Below are positions 1-7,351 of a stretch of DNA of 10,080 nt, one piece after another. Below the pieces are notes generated by a model. The model worked only from the letters and a program-made list of their open reading frames with translations, was not told the DNA's origin and did not search any database. The position numbers were made by a program, and so were the translations under genes. How positions within the stretch are numbered: the first letter of the stretch is position 1; every line of letters begins with the position of its first letter. The DNA comes from CAKSIN01 sp964423705 (GTDB lineage: Bacteria; Bacillota; Clostridia; UMGS1810): positions 1 to 10,080 of the forward strand of contig CAYRGA010000065.1 of assembly GCA_964423705.1 (NCBI GenBank), given 5' to 3'.

Positions 1-74
1 ATATAATAGTATAACCTGTTTTGCAATAATAATCAATAAAAATATATTTTGAAGGACGAATTTTAATAAAAGCC

Positions 75-103
75 TTTACAATTATCAAAAAATGTATTAA
101 AAT
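75..103 (+). promoter_or_regulatory. Sigma-A-type promoter of thrC (and probably the downstream genes)
   Basis: A -35 box TTTACA (75-80) is followed by a 17-nt spacer and a -10 box TAAAAT (98-103), which is close to the sigma-A consensus with ideal spacing. Transcription would start near 110, giving a leader of about 50 nt before thrC. The leader is too short for a T-box or a known amino-acid riboswitch, and none is visible. Boxes and spacing are read directly from the sequence; promoter activity is inferred. Confidence 0.65.
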
Positions 104-109
104 GTATTA
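90..109 (+). repeat. Perfect 10-bp tandem direct repeat over the thrC -10 box
   Basis: The unit AAATGTATTA occurs twice head to tail (90-99 and 100-109) with no mismatch. It covers the end of the spacer, the -10 box and the likely start site. A 10-bp period puts both copies on the same face of the helix, as expected for an operator bound by a side-by-side dimer. A closely related pair lies at 9970-9989. The repeat is seen directly; an operator role is inference, and part of the likeness could come from AT-rich promoter composition. Confidence 0.6.
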
Positions 110-158
110 TGAACTTTTGTAAATTTTTAAGTTATATGATATACGGAGGTAAATATAT

Positions 159-1655
159 ATGCAGTATCAAAGCACCAGAAACAGCAGAACAAGTGTTTCG
201 TCGGCACAAGCAATTAAACAGGGAATTTCCGAGGATGGCGGTCTCTTTGTACCGGTAAGTATTCCACAGTTTACTTTGGATGAGATTTCCGAAATTTCAA
301 AAATGACATATGTTGAAAGAGCGGTGAGCATACTTTCAAGATTTCTTACGGATTATACCACGGAAGAATTAAATAATTGTGCATCAAGCGCATACACTGC
401 TGAGAAATTCGCTTCGGCAGATATTGCACCTGTACGCAAATTGAATGATACCACATATGTTCTTGAATTGTGGCACGGTCCTACCTGTGCATTTAAGGAT
501 ATGGCACTTCAGATTTTGCCGCACTTACTCACGACTGCCATAAAGAAGACCGGTGAAAATAAGGAAGTGGTAATACTTGTTGCCACATCAGGTGATACCG
601 GAAAGGCAGCGCTTGAAGGTTTTAAGGATGTTGACGGAACTAAAATCCAGGTATTTTATCCGGTAGACGGCGTATCTGAAATACAAAAGCTTCAGATGAC
701 GACGCAGGAGGGCGGAAACGTATCCGTTGTAGCTGTTGAGGGTAATTTCGACGATGCTCAGACCGGCGTTAAGCGTATATTCGGTGATAAAGAATTTGCT
801 GAGCTTTTAAATGGCAGGGGTTATGCGCTTTCAAGCGCAAATTCCATAAACTGGGGAAGACTGGTACCGCAGATTGTGTATTATTTCTCGGCATATTGCG
901 ATATGCTTAAAAACAGTGAAATATCTCTCGGTGATAAAATCAATATATGTGTACCGACAGGTAACTTCGGAAACATTCTTGCCGCATATTACGCAAAAGA
1001 GATGGGATTGCCGGTAAATAAGCTTATCTGTGCATCGAACAGTAATAATGTTCTTACTGATTTTATCGTTTCGGGTGAGTACAATAAAAACAGAGAGTTT
1101 CACACCACCGTTTCGCCGTCGATGGACATTATAATTTCATCGAATTTGGAAAGATTGCTTTTCATAATGTCCGATAAAAACGATGAGCTTATATCAAATT
1201 ATATGAGGCTTTTAAGCGATGAAGGTAAATACACCGTTTCCGATGATATCTTCGCTAAAATCAAAAAGAATTTCTATGCGGGCTATTGCAATGATGAGAT
1301 GACAAAAAATGAAATCGGTAAAATATTTGAAAAATATAATTACGTCGTTGATACTCATACCGCGGTAGGATTGAAGGTATATGACGATTATTTGGCAGAA
1401 ACGGGCGACAGTACGAAAACCGTTATAGCTTCTACGGCTAATCCGTTTAAGTTTAACCAAAGTGTATTAAGCGCAGTGTCCGATAACACGGATTTGGATA
1501 AATTAAACGAATTTGAGCTTTTGAATTTGCTGTCCGAAATCGGAAAAATCGAAATCCCTGCTTCGCTCAAAAATTTAAAGGGCAAGGATATAAGATTTAA
1601 GGATGTATGCAAAAAGGATGATATGAAAGCACAAACCGATAAATTTTTAGCTTAA
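159..1655 (+). CDS. thrC: Threonine synthase
   Basis: This cytosolic PLP enzyme converts O-phosphohomoserine to threonine and phosphate, the last step of threonine synthesis. The 498-aa length fits the long-form bacterial/yeast type. Residues 1-100 match the N-terminal domain of the family (QGISEDGGLFVP near 21-32). The PLP-binding lysine is K113 in HGPTCAFKD (106-114). The substrate loop ATSGDTG is at 142-148, SINWGR at 229-234, and the glycine-rich PLP phosphate loop PTGNFGN at 266-272. The ATG has a strong SD, GGAGGT at 145-150, 8 nt upstream. It is first in the block, directly behind the promoter at 75-103, and no hom or thrB is in the window. All key residues look intact. A 43-nt gap separates it from ispD, with no clear terminator. 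Confidence 0.97.
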   Translation: MQYQSTRNSRTSVSSAQAIKQGISEDGGLFVPVSIPQFTLDEISEISKMTYVERAVSILSRFLTDYTTEELNNCASSAYTAEKFASADIAPVRKLNDTTYVLELWHGPTCAFKDMALQILPHLLTTAIKKTGENKEVVILVATSGDTGKAALEGFKDVDGTKIQVFYPVDGVSEIQKLQMTTQEGGNVSVVAVEGNFDDAQTGVKRIFGDKEFAELLNGRGYALSSANSINWGRLVPQIVYYFSAYCDMLKNSEISLGDKINICVPTGNFGNILAAYYAKEMGLPVNKLICASNSNNVLTDFIVSGEYNKNREFHTTVSPSMDIIISSNLERLLFIMSDKNDELISNYMRLLSDEGKYTVSDDIFAKIKKNFYAGYCNDEMTKNEIGKIFEKYNYVVDTHTAVGLKVYDDYLAETGDSTKTVIASTANPFKFNQSVLSAVSDNTDLDKLNEFELLNLLSEIGKIEIPASLKNLKGKDIRFKDVCKKDDMKAQTDKFLA

Positions 1656-1685
1656 TCGTCGAATCGTAATTCATATATTAAAGCA

Positions 1686-1692
1686 AGAGGTG
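1686..1692 (+). promoter_or_regulatory. Ribosome binding site that sets the ispD start at 1699
   Basis: AGAGGTG at 1686-1692 lies 6 nt before ATG 1699. An in-frame GTG at 1690 falls inside this SD sequence, so it is unlikely to be the start, even though it would give a protein three residues longer. Confidence 0.7.
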
Positions 1693-1698
1693 TATTAT

Positions 1699-2391
1699 AT
1701 GTCCTTTTCCAATGATGCCGTGTTTTCCGCGGTAATCGCAGCCGGAGGAACCGGAAGCCGTTTCGGAACAGAGATTCCCAAGCAATTTGTAGAGATTAAC
1801 GGCGTTCCGATAATTGCACATACTATAAATAAATTTGAAAGTTGTCCGTTGATATCGGAAATTGTAATTGTGACACATCCGGATTTTATAGTGTATTGCC
1901 GTGATATGGTGAAGGAACTTGGTTTTGGTAAGGTTACGGCGATTGTATGCGGCGGCTCAACCCGTCAGCAAAGTGTCTTCTTGGGATTGAAGCAGCTGAA
2001 TAATAATGCAACTCATGTACTTATTCACGATGCCGCACGGCCGGCAATTGATGAAGCTACAATCGCAAAATGTTGTGAGGGTGCTGTTGAATACAGTGCT
2101 TGTGCGGCAGGTGTAAGAGTGGTGGATACCATTAAAATATCCGATGACGGAGAGTTCATTACTTCCACGGCAGACCGAAGCAAAATGTGGCAGATACAGA
2201 CTCCGCAGGCGTTTGAGAAATCACTTATTTACAAATATCATCAAAATGCCGCATTTGAAGGCTTTGAGGCTACGGATGACTGTATGCTTGCCGAAAGGTA
2301 TGGTGCTAAGGTTAAATTAATCCAAGGCAACAGTGATAATATAAAAATTACGACATACAGAGATTTGGCTTTAATGGAGGGATTACTCTGA
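1699..2391 (+). CDS. ispD: 2-C-methyl-D-erythritol 4-phosphate cytidylyltransferase
   Basis: IspD transfers CMP from CTP to 2-C-methyl-D-erythritol 4-phosphate, the third step of the MEP route to isoprenoids. From ATG 1699 the protein has 230 aa, normal for the family. The CTP-binding N-terminus reads AAGGTGSRFG (14-23) followed by PKQF (27-30). GGSTRQQSV (85-93) and HDAARP (110-115) are the nucleotide and metal-binding segments. TADR (157-160), TPQAF (168-172), TDD (192-194) and NIKITT (214-219) complete the active site. The start is chosen from the SD at 1686-1692. Its stop codon TGA (2389-2391) overlaps the inferred ispF start in a CTGA junction, so the two are probably translationally coupled. 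They are in different frames and are not an IspDF fusion. Confidence 0.96.
   Translation: MSFSNDAVFSAVIAAGGTGSRFGTEIPKQFVEINGVPIIAHTINKFESCPLISEIVIVTHPDFIVYCRDMVKELGFGKVTAIVCGGSTRQQSVFLGLKQLNNNATHVLIHDAARPAIDEATIAKCCEGAVEYSACAAGVRVVDTIKISDDGEFITSTADRSKMWQIQTPQAFEKSLIYKYHQNAAFEGFEATDDCMLAERYGAKVKLIQGNSDNIKITTYRDLALMEGLL
2376..2381 (+). promoter_or_regulatory. Ribosome binding site for ispF, inside the end of ispD
   Basis: GGAGGG at 2376-2381 lies 6 nt before CTG 2388 and 9 nt before ATA 2391. No ATG, GTG or TTG in the ispF frame lies at a usable distance from it. It supports initiation at one of these two non-standard codons and argues against TTG 2442, which lies 60 nt downstream. Confidence 0.6.
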
Positions 2392-2870
2392 TAAGAATAG
2401 GAACAGGATATGATGTTCATAAATTCAAAGAAAATCGAAAATTGATTTTGGGCGGAGTTGACATTGAATACGAAAAAGGACTTGACGGTCATTCCGATGC
2501 GGATGTGCTTGTTCACGCTGTTATGGATGCATTGCTCGGAGCTGCGGCACTTGGTGATATCGGAAAGTGGTTTCCGGACACCGATGATGAGTATCTCGGC
2601 GCGGACAGCATAGCCCTTTTGAAAAATGTTAATAAAATTTTATGTAAAAACGGTTACACCGTTAATAATATCGATACTACCGTCGTTGCTCAAAAGCCTA
2701 AGCTTGCACAGTATATTGAGAAAATGCGGTTAAATATTGCAGATGCACTTTGTTTGGAAACGGACAGAGTGAGCGTTAAGGCGACCACTACCGAGGGTCT
2801 TGGCTTTGAAGGACGCGGTGAGGGTATATCGGCACAGGCAGTATGTACTATAATTATAAGGGGAGAATAA
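2388..2870 (+). CDS. ispF: 2-C-methyl-D-erythritol 2,4-cyclodiphosphate synthase, probable non-AUG start
   Basis: IspF cyclises the CDP-methylerythritol 2-phosphate made by IspE, releasing CMP; it works two steps after IspD. The frame upstream of the first usual start codon (TTG 2442) encodes IRIGTGYDVHKF, the conserved family N-terminus, including two of the three zinc ligands (Asp and His of DVH). The third is the His in VLVHA. The protein must therefore begin near 2388: CTG 2388 gives 160 aa, and ATA 2391 aligns exactly with Met1 of E. coli IspF (159 aa). The SD GGAGGG (2376-2381) serves either. GHSDAD, GAAALGDIGKWFPDTD, KATTTEGLGFEGRGEG and the C-terminus are intact. An annotation from TTG 2442 would lose the zinc site. 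The family call is very secure; the exact start is not. Confidence 0.93.
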   Translation: MIRIGTGYDVHKFKENRKLILGGVDIEYEKGLDGHSDADVLVHAVMDALLGAAALGDIGKWFPDTDDEYLGADSIALLKNVNKILCKNGYTVNNIDTTVVAQKPKLAQYIEKMRLNIADALCLETDRVSVKATTTEGLGFEGRGEGISAQAVCTIIIRGE

Positions 2871-2871
2871 T

Positions 2872-4542
2872 ATGCTTACGGATATTCAAATTGCACAAAA
2901 TGCTGAAATGGAACATATAGGTGTCATCGCGAAAAAGCTTGGTCTTAATGATGATGATATTGACTATTATGGCAAATATAAAGCAAAAATTAATTTGGAG
3001 GTTTTGGATAAGCTTAAGGACAAAAAGGACGGAAAGCTTATACTTGTAACTGCCATTAACCCGACACCCGCAGGTGAGGGTAAAACGACTACAACCGTCG
3101 GTCTCGGACAGGCAATGAGCCGAATCGGTAAGAAGGCTCTTATCGCGCTTCGTGAGCCTTCACTCGGACCTGTAATGGGTGTAAAAGGCGGTGCGGCAGG
3201 AGGCGGCTATGCTCAGGTCGTTCCGATGGAAGATATTAATTTGCATTTTACCGGTGATATGCATGCCATTACAGCTGCAAATAACCTTTTGGCGGCTATG
3301 CTGGATAATCATATCAAACAGGGAAATCAGCTTAAAATCGATACGGCAAATATCGTTTTTAAGAGAGTAATGGATATGAATGACAGGGCACTCAGAAACA
3401 TTGTAGTCGGCTTGGGCGGCAAAATAAACGGTATTCCGCGTGAGGATGGATTCATGATAACCGTTGCTTCGGAAATAATGGCTATTTTGTGCTTGGCAGA
3501 CGACTTGCAGGATTTGAAAAGGCGTTTCGCTAAAATCATTGTTGCATATAATACCGACGGTGAACCTGTTACGGCACATGACCTTAACGCCGAAGGAGCT
3601 ATGACACTTTTGATGAAGGATGCTATTAAGCCGAACCTTGTGCAAACTTTGGAAAACACGCCATGCTTAATGCATGGAGGTCCTTTTGCCAATATTGCGC
3701 ACGGATGCAACAGTGTGCTTGCCACTAAGCTGGCCTTAAAGCTTTCGGATTATACCATAACCGAGGCTGGCTTTGGTGCTGATTTGGGTGCCGAAAAGTT
3801 CCTTGATATCAAATGCCGATTTGCCAAGCTTAAACCTGATGCGGTTGTGGTCGTGGCTACTATCCGCGCGTTAAAGTATAACGGCGGCGTTAAAAAGGAT
3901 GCACTTAAGGAAGAAAATACCGCAGCATTGGAAAAAGGAATAGCTAATTTAGGCAGACATGTTTCAAATATGCAGCAGTACGGTGTACCGGTTATCGTGG
4001 CACTGAATGCATTTGCTACAGATACCGATGCCGAAAAGAAAATTGTTATTGATTATTGCCGTAACCTCGGCGTTGAGTGTGCTATGTCGGATGTCTTTGA
4101 AAAGGGCGGCGAAGGCGGAATTGAGCTTGCAAAACTCATATGCGATACTGTCGATGGCAAGGAATCCGGATTTAAGCCATTGTATGACGTCGATATGCCC
4201 ATAAAGGATAAAATCGGTATCATTGCTGAAAAAATCTATGGTGCAAGCGGTGTTGAATATACTAAAAAAGCCGATAAAAAGATAAAGCAGCTTGAGGATT
4301 TGGGCCTTGATAATGTGCCTGTCTGCATGGCCAAAACTCAGTATTCACTTTCGGATAATGCGTCTTTGCTCGGTGCGCCGACGGGATTTACCATAACTGT
4401 TAGAGATGTTAATATTTCAAACGGTGCCGGCTTTGCGGTGGCTCTTACGGGTGATATTATGACAATGCCCGGCTTGCCTAAGGTACCGGCTGCGTGCAAT
4501 ATTGACATTGACGAAAACGGAGAAATATCGGGCTTGTTCTGA
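2872..4542 (+). CDS. fhs: Formate-tetrahydrofolate ligase (formyltetrahydrofolate synthetase)
   Basis: Fhs joins formate to tetrahydrofolate using ATP, giving 10-formyl-THF for purine synthesis, fMet-tRNA and, in acetogens, the methyl branch of the Wood-Ljungdahl pathway. The 556-aa length matches the family. The P-loop-like ATP site is TPAGEGKTTT (65-74). It is followed by the signature EPSLGPVMGVKGGAAGGGYAQV (95-116), the substrate segment LHFTGDMHAI (124-133), and the conserved C-terminal MPGLPKVPAA and ISGLF. The SD AGGGGAG (2859-2865) overlaps the end of ispF, whose stop is one nucleotide before this ATG. Fhs is common in non-acetogenic Clostridia, and no other Wood-Ljungdahl gene is in the window, so acetogenesis should not be inferred. 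A GC-rich hairpin follows the stop. Confidence 0.98.
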   Translation: MLTDIQIAQNAEMEHIGVIAKKLGLNDDDIDYYGKYKAKINLEVLDKLKDKKDGKLILVTAINPTPAGEGKTTTTVGLGQAMSRIGKKALIALREPSLGPVMGVKGGAAGGGYAQVVPMEDINLHFTGDMHAITAANNLLAAMLDNHIKQGNQLKIDTANIVFKRVMDMNDRALRNIVVGLGGKINGIPREDGFMITVASEIMAILCLADDLQDLKRRFAKIIVAYNTDGEPVTAHDLNAEGAMTLLMKDAIKPNLVQTLENTPCLMHGGPFANIAHGCNSVLATKLALKLSDYTITEAGFGADLGAEKFLDIKCRFAKLKPDAVVVVATIRALKYNGGVKKDALKEENTAALEKGIANLGRHVSNMQQYGVPVIVALNAFATDTDAEKKIVIDYCRNLGVECAMSDVFEKGGEGGIELAKLICDTVDGKESGFKPLYDVDMPIKDKIGIIAEKIYGASGVEYTKKADKKIKQLEDLGLDNVPVCMAKTQYSLSDNASLLGAPTGFTITVRDVNISNGAGFAVALTGDIMTMPGLPKVPAACNIDIDENGEISGLF

Positions 4543-4546
4543 TATG

Positions 4547-4562
4547 TCGGCAGCACTGCCGA
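4547..4562 (+). other. GC-rich hairpin between fhs and tsaE
   Basis: TCGGCA (4547-4552) and TGCCGA (4557-4562) form a perfect 6-bp stem with a GCAC loop; G4553 and C4556 could add a seventh pair. It starts 4 nt after the fhs stop. What follows is AAAATATAAG, not a T-run, so it is not a standard intrinsic terminator. It may be an RNA-stability or processing element. The stem is seen directly; the function is unknown. Confidence 0.5.
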
Positions 4563-4591
4563 AAATATAAGATGCAAAATACGGAGGAATT

Positions 4592-5026
4592 ATGAAATAT
4601 ATATCAAACTCTGCCGAATCAACCGAGAAAATCGCCGCTGAATTTGCGCAGGGACTTAAAGGCGGAGAAATAATTACTCTGGATGGCGATTTGGGCGCCG
4701 GTAAAACGGCTTTTGTGAGAGGCTTGGCACACGGACTTGGTATAACAGACCGCGTTGTCAGTCCCACATTCACGATTGTCAATGAATATCGTCACGGAAA
4801 AATACCGCTCTTTCATTTTGACGTGTACAGAATATCTTCATCCGATGAAATGTATGATATCGGATGGGAGGATTATATTAATTTCGACAGTATAGTTGTT
4901 GTCGAATGGGCGGTTAATATCGAGGATATATTAAATGACAACATTATACGAATAAACATTATAAAGAATCTGGATATCTCGGAGGATTATCGGGAGATTA
5001 TAATAGAAGGAGAACATACTGTATGA
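4592..5026 (+). CDS. tsaE: tRNA t6A biosynthesis ATPase TsaE
   Basis: TsaE is the P-loop ATPase of the TsaBDE complex, which moves threonylcarbamoyl onto A37 of ANN-decoding tRNAs. It resets the TsaB-TsaD heterodimer after each cycle. The 144-aa length is typical. The Walker A motif GDLGAGKT is at 32-39, the switch-like SPTFTIVNEY at 57-66, HFDVYR at 75-80, and VVEW at 103-106. The SD GGAGG (4583-4587) sits 4 nt before the ATG, slightly close but strong. The stop overlaps the tsaB start (ATGA at 5023-5026), as expected for partners made in fixed proportion. The sequence is complete and nothing is missing. Confidence 0.97.
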   Translation: MKYISNSAESTEKIAAEFAQGLKGGEIITLDGDLGAGKTAFVRGLAHGLGITDRVVSPTFTIVNEYRHGKIPLFHFDVYRISSSDEMYDIGWEDYINFDSIVVVEWAVNIEDILNDNIIRINIIKNLDISEDYREIIIEGEHTV

Positions 5027-5724
5027 ATATACTTGCAATGGATACTTCGACCTTGACAGCGACAGTGGCTGTAATGAATGAAAGCAGACTTGTCGGAGAA
5101 TTTACAGTCTGCAATAAACTCACTCATTCGCAGATTATTATGCCTATGCTTGATGAACTGTTGAAAAAAATATCTCTTGATATCAGCGATATTGACGTTT
5201 TTGCTACATCGGTAGGACCCGGTTCATTTACCGGTCTTCGTATTGGTATGGCAAGTGTTAAGACACTTGCACAGGCTCTTGATAAGCCCATCGTTGGTGT
5301 TTCATCATTGGATGCCGTAGCGGAGAATTTCTGCTTTACCGATTATATGATATGTCCAATTATGGATGCCAGACACAGCGAGGTTTATAATGCGATTTAT
5401 TTAAACGGCGAAGAAAAAGTTAAAAGCCGAGCTGTAAATATAAATGCTTTGCTCAGTGAGCTTGAAAACGAGAAGGTGATTTTTGCCGGTGACGGTGCTT
5501 TGGTATACGGAGAACTTATAAGCTCCTTCGGTAACAAGGAATGGAAGATAGCATCTCCAAATCTTATCATGCCGAGAGCCTCGTCGGTTGCCGCTTCGGC
5601 GCTTAAAAGAGCATTGGCGGGAGATTTCGATGACCCATTTACGCTGAACCCTTCATATTTGAAGAAATCACAGGCAGAGCGCGAGCTTGAAGAAAAAAAC
5701 AAATTAAAGAAATCGGAGGAATAA
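5023..5724 (+). CDS. tsaB: tRNA t6A biosynthesis protein TsaB
   Basis: TsaB is the non-catalytic ASKHA-fold partner of TsaD in t6A formation and the hub that binds TsaE. The N-terminus NILAMDTST is the family phosphate-1-like segment. The signature SVGPGSFTGLRIG lies at 63-75, and the C-terminal PSYLKKSQAERE is typical. The 233-aa length is normal. A short charged tail (EEKNKLKKSEE) ends the protein. It overlaps tsaE by 4 nt. Its last codons carry the rpiB ribosome binding site (CGGAGGA, 5714-5720). In many Firmicutes rimI and/or tsaD follow tsaB; here neither does, so TsaD must be encoded elsewhere if the pathway is complete. Confidence 0.96.
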   Translation: MNILAMDTSTLTATVAVMNESRLVGEFTVCNKLTHSQIIMPMLDELLKKISLDISDIDVFATSVGPGSFTGLRIGMASVKTLAQALDKPIVGVSSLDAVAENFCFTDYMICPIMDARHSEVYNAIYLNGEEKVKSRAVNINALLSELENEKVIFAGDGALVYGELISSFGNKEWKIASPNLIMPRASSVAASALKRALAGDFDDPFTLNPSYLKKSQAERELEEKNKLKKSEE

Positions 5725-5726
5725 AG

Positions 5727-6161
5727 ATGATTGCTGTAGGATGTGACCACGGTGGTTTTCAGCTAAAGGAGATTATATTGAAATTTTTGGCTGAAAGCGG
5801 TTATAAGAGTAAGGATTACGGCACATATGATGAAAAAAGCATTGATTATCCGGACATTGCGGATAAGGTGTGCAATGCTGTAACAAGCGGAGAATGTGAC
5901 CGAGGAATTTTGATATGCGGCACCGGAATAGGAATGAATATGTGTGCAAATAAGCACAAGGGTATACGTGCGGCTCAGTGTCATGATACTTTCAGTGCAA
6001 AAATGACTCGTCAGCATAATGATGCAAATGTACTTACGCTCGGCGGAAGAGTAATCGGCTCGGAACTTGCAAAGGAAATTGTAAATGAGTTTTTAACTAA
6101 CAAGTTCTTGGGCGGAAGGCACGAAACACGCGTAAACAAAATGATGAATTTAGAAAAATAG
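5727..6161 (+). CDS. rpiB: Ribose-5-phosphate isomerase B (RpiB/LacAB family)
   Basis: RpiB interconverts ribulose 5-phosphate and ribose 5-phosphate in the pentose phosphate pathway, supplying ribose phosphate for PRPP. The N-terminal GCDHGGFQLK carries the substrate-binding Asp-His pair (D7, H8). The active-site cysteine is C64 in ICGTGIGMNMCANK, KGIRAA follows at 78-83, and the conserved NDANVL lies at 98-103. The 144-aa length is standard. LacA/LacB subunits and other aldose isomerases share this fold, but there are no lac or tagatose genes here and the motif set matches RpiB. It starts 2 nt after tsaB. upp follows, an order that recalls the rpiB-glyA-upp arrangement of Bacillus but without glyA. 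Confidence 0.94.
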   Translation: MIAVGCDHGGFQLKEIILKFLAESGYKSKDYGTYDEKSIDYPDIADKVCNAVTSGECDRGILICGTGIGMNMCANKHKGIRAAQCHDTFSAKMTRQHNDANVLTLGGRVIGSELAKEIVNEFLTNKFLGGRHETRVNKMMNLEK

Positions 6162-6179
6162 ATATCGGAGGAGAAAATT

Positions 6180-6824
6180 ATGAAATATCCACTTTATGAC
6201 AATGTAGAAATTATGGAGCATCCGCTTATTATTCACAAAATTTCCAAAATGCGTGACATTTCGACTGGTTCAAAGGAATTTCGTGAGTACGTAAATGAAA
6301 TCGCAATGCTTATGGGCTATGAGGTTACCAGAGATTTACCCATGAAGGATGTTGAGATTCAGACTCCCATAACCACTGCTCAGACCAAGGTTATTGCAGG
6401 CAAGAAGCTCGCAATCGTACCGATATTGAGAGCGGGCTTGGGTATGGTTGACGGTATGCTTAAGCTTATGCCGAATGTGAAGGTAGGTCATATCGGCTTG
6501 TATCGCGACCACGAAACCCTGCAACCGGTTGAATACTATTGCAAGCTTCCTGAGGATATAGCTTCCAGAGATGTTATATTGGTTGATCCGATGCTTGCTA
6601 CCGGTGTATCAAGCCAGGCTGCTGTTGGATTTTTGAAAGCAAGAGGCGTTAAAAATATAAAATTCTGCTGTATAGTTGCCGCACCGGAGGGCATAAAGGC
6701 GATAGCCGAGGAACACCCCGATATAAGCATATACTGCGGTACCGTGGATAAGACATTAAACGAGCATGGTTACATTGTTCCCGGACTTGGAGATGCCGGC
6801 GACAGAATTTTCGGTACAAAGTAA
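6180..6824 (+). CDS. upp: Uracil phosphoribosyltransferase
   Basis: Upp salvages uracil by joining it to PRPP, giving UMP. At 214 aa it is near the usual length of about 209, with a few extra N-terminal residues (MKYPLYDNVEIMEHPLIIHK). The family segment PILRAGLGMVDG lies at 81-92, the PRPP-binding loop VDPMLATGVS at 135-144, and the uracil-binding C-terminal segment PGLGDAGDR at 201-209. The SD GGAGGAG (6167-6173) is 6 nt from the ATG. The following gene starts inside its stop codon (TAATG). No PyrR-type or other leader is visible before upp, where only 18 nt are available. Confidence 0.97.
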   Translation: MKYPLYDNVEIMEHPLIIHKISKMRDISTGSKEFREYVNEIAMLMGYEVTRDLPMKDVEIQTPITTAQTKVIAGKKLAIVPILRAGLGMVDGMLKLMPNVKVGHIGLYRDHETLQPVEYYCKLPEDIASRDVILVDPMLATGVSSQAAVGFLKARGVKNIKFCCIVAAPEGIKAIAEEHPDISIYCGTVDKTLNEHGYIVPGLGDAGDRIFGTK

Positions 6825-7324
6825 TGATTGGTGAAATTGTAGGTTCCATAGAAACGTATTTGGCAGGAATAAACAAGGATATCGCCGTACTGATTATATC
6901 CATGCTCCCCATTGTTGAACTGCGGGGGGCAATTCCGTTCGGCGTAGGTATGGGTATGAATATTTTACGTGTTGCACTGCTCAGTGTAATCGGAAATTTA
7001 ATTCCCGTCCCGTTTGTTATATGGCTTATACGCCCGATTCTTGAATGGCTGAAAAAAACAAAGGTACTGTCAAAAATCGGTGCCTGGATTGACAGTCGTA
7101 CGATGAAGAAAAGTGAAAATATTACTAAATATAAAATGCTCGGACTTATGATACTTGTGGCAATTCCGCTGCCGGGTACCGGTGCATGGACAGGTGCTAT
7201 GGTTGCCGGCTTATTGAATATGCGTGTAAAGGATTCGTTTCCGGCTATAGCCTTGGGAGTTGTGATAGCAGGTATATTGGTCATTTCCATTACATACGGA
7301 GTTAAATTTTTATTTGCATTTTAA
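6824..7324 (+). CDS. Small integral membrane protein, COG2426 / 'small multidrug export' family (PF06695)
   Basis: This 166-aa hydrophobic protein resembles the Sm_multidrug_ex family, whose name reflects a weakly supported early annotation; the real substrate is not established. About four hydrophobic segments are visible, near 17-40, 46-74, 104-128 and 139-162, with a charged basic stretch at 75-104. Two proline- and glycine-rich segments look like related half-repeats: ISMLPIVELRGAIPFG (25-40) and VAIPLPGTGAWTGAMVAG (112-129). They recall re-entrant loops of DedA-like proteins, which is inference. The ATG overlaps the upp stop (TAATG) and no good SD is seen, so translation probably depends on re-initiation after upp. 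Family membership is judged from motif memory. Confidence 0.82.
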   Translation: MIGEIVGSIETYLAGINKDIAVLIISMLPIVELRGAIPFGVGMGMNILRVALLSVIGNLIPVPFVIWLIRPILEWLKKTKVLSKIGAWIDSRTMKKSENITKYKMLGLMILVAIPLPGTGAWTGAMVAGLLNMRVKDSFPAIALGVVIAGILVISITYGVKFLFAF

Positions 7325-7351
7325 AATGGATACAGAGCAGGAGGTACAGAT

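Noticed and set aside
21..48. Possible extra promoter TTGCAA-N16-TATATT upstream of the thrC promoter
   Set aside because: The boxes are weaker and the region is so AT-rich that such matches are expected by chance.
824..839. 7-bp inverted repeat TGCGCTT-TC-AAGCGCA
   Set aside because: It lies inside thrC, encodes the conserved stretch before SINWGR, and has no supporting context.
2242..2450. ispD-ispF as one bifunctional IspDF gene broken by a frameshift
   Set aside because: IspD has its full C-terminus, an SD is present for ispF, and the stop/start overlap is typical of coupled separate genes.
3661..3677. Palindrome CCATGC-TTAAT-GCATGG
   Set aside because: It lies inside fhs and encodes the conserved PCLMHGG segment, so it is explained by coding.
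3160..3725. Two minus-strand open frames (161 and 132 codons) inside fhs
   Set aside because: They lie fully within a well-conserved fhs and have no recognisable motif or ribosome binding site.
2872..4542. fhs as evidence of acetogenesis
   Set aside because: No other Wood-Ljungdahl gene is in the window, and fhs is widespread in non-acetogenic bacteria.
6649..7290. 213-codon open frame on the minus strand
   Set aside because: It lies opposite upp and the COG2426 gene, has a low-complexity composition rich in Ile, Pro, Ser and Thr, and shows no family motif. It is a shadow of the plus-strand genes.
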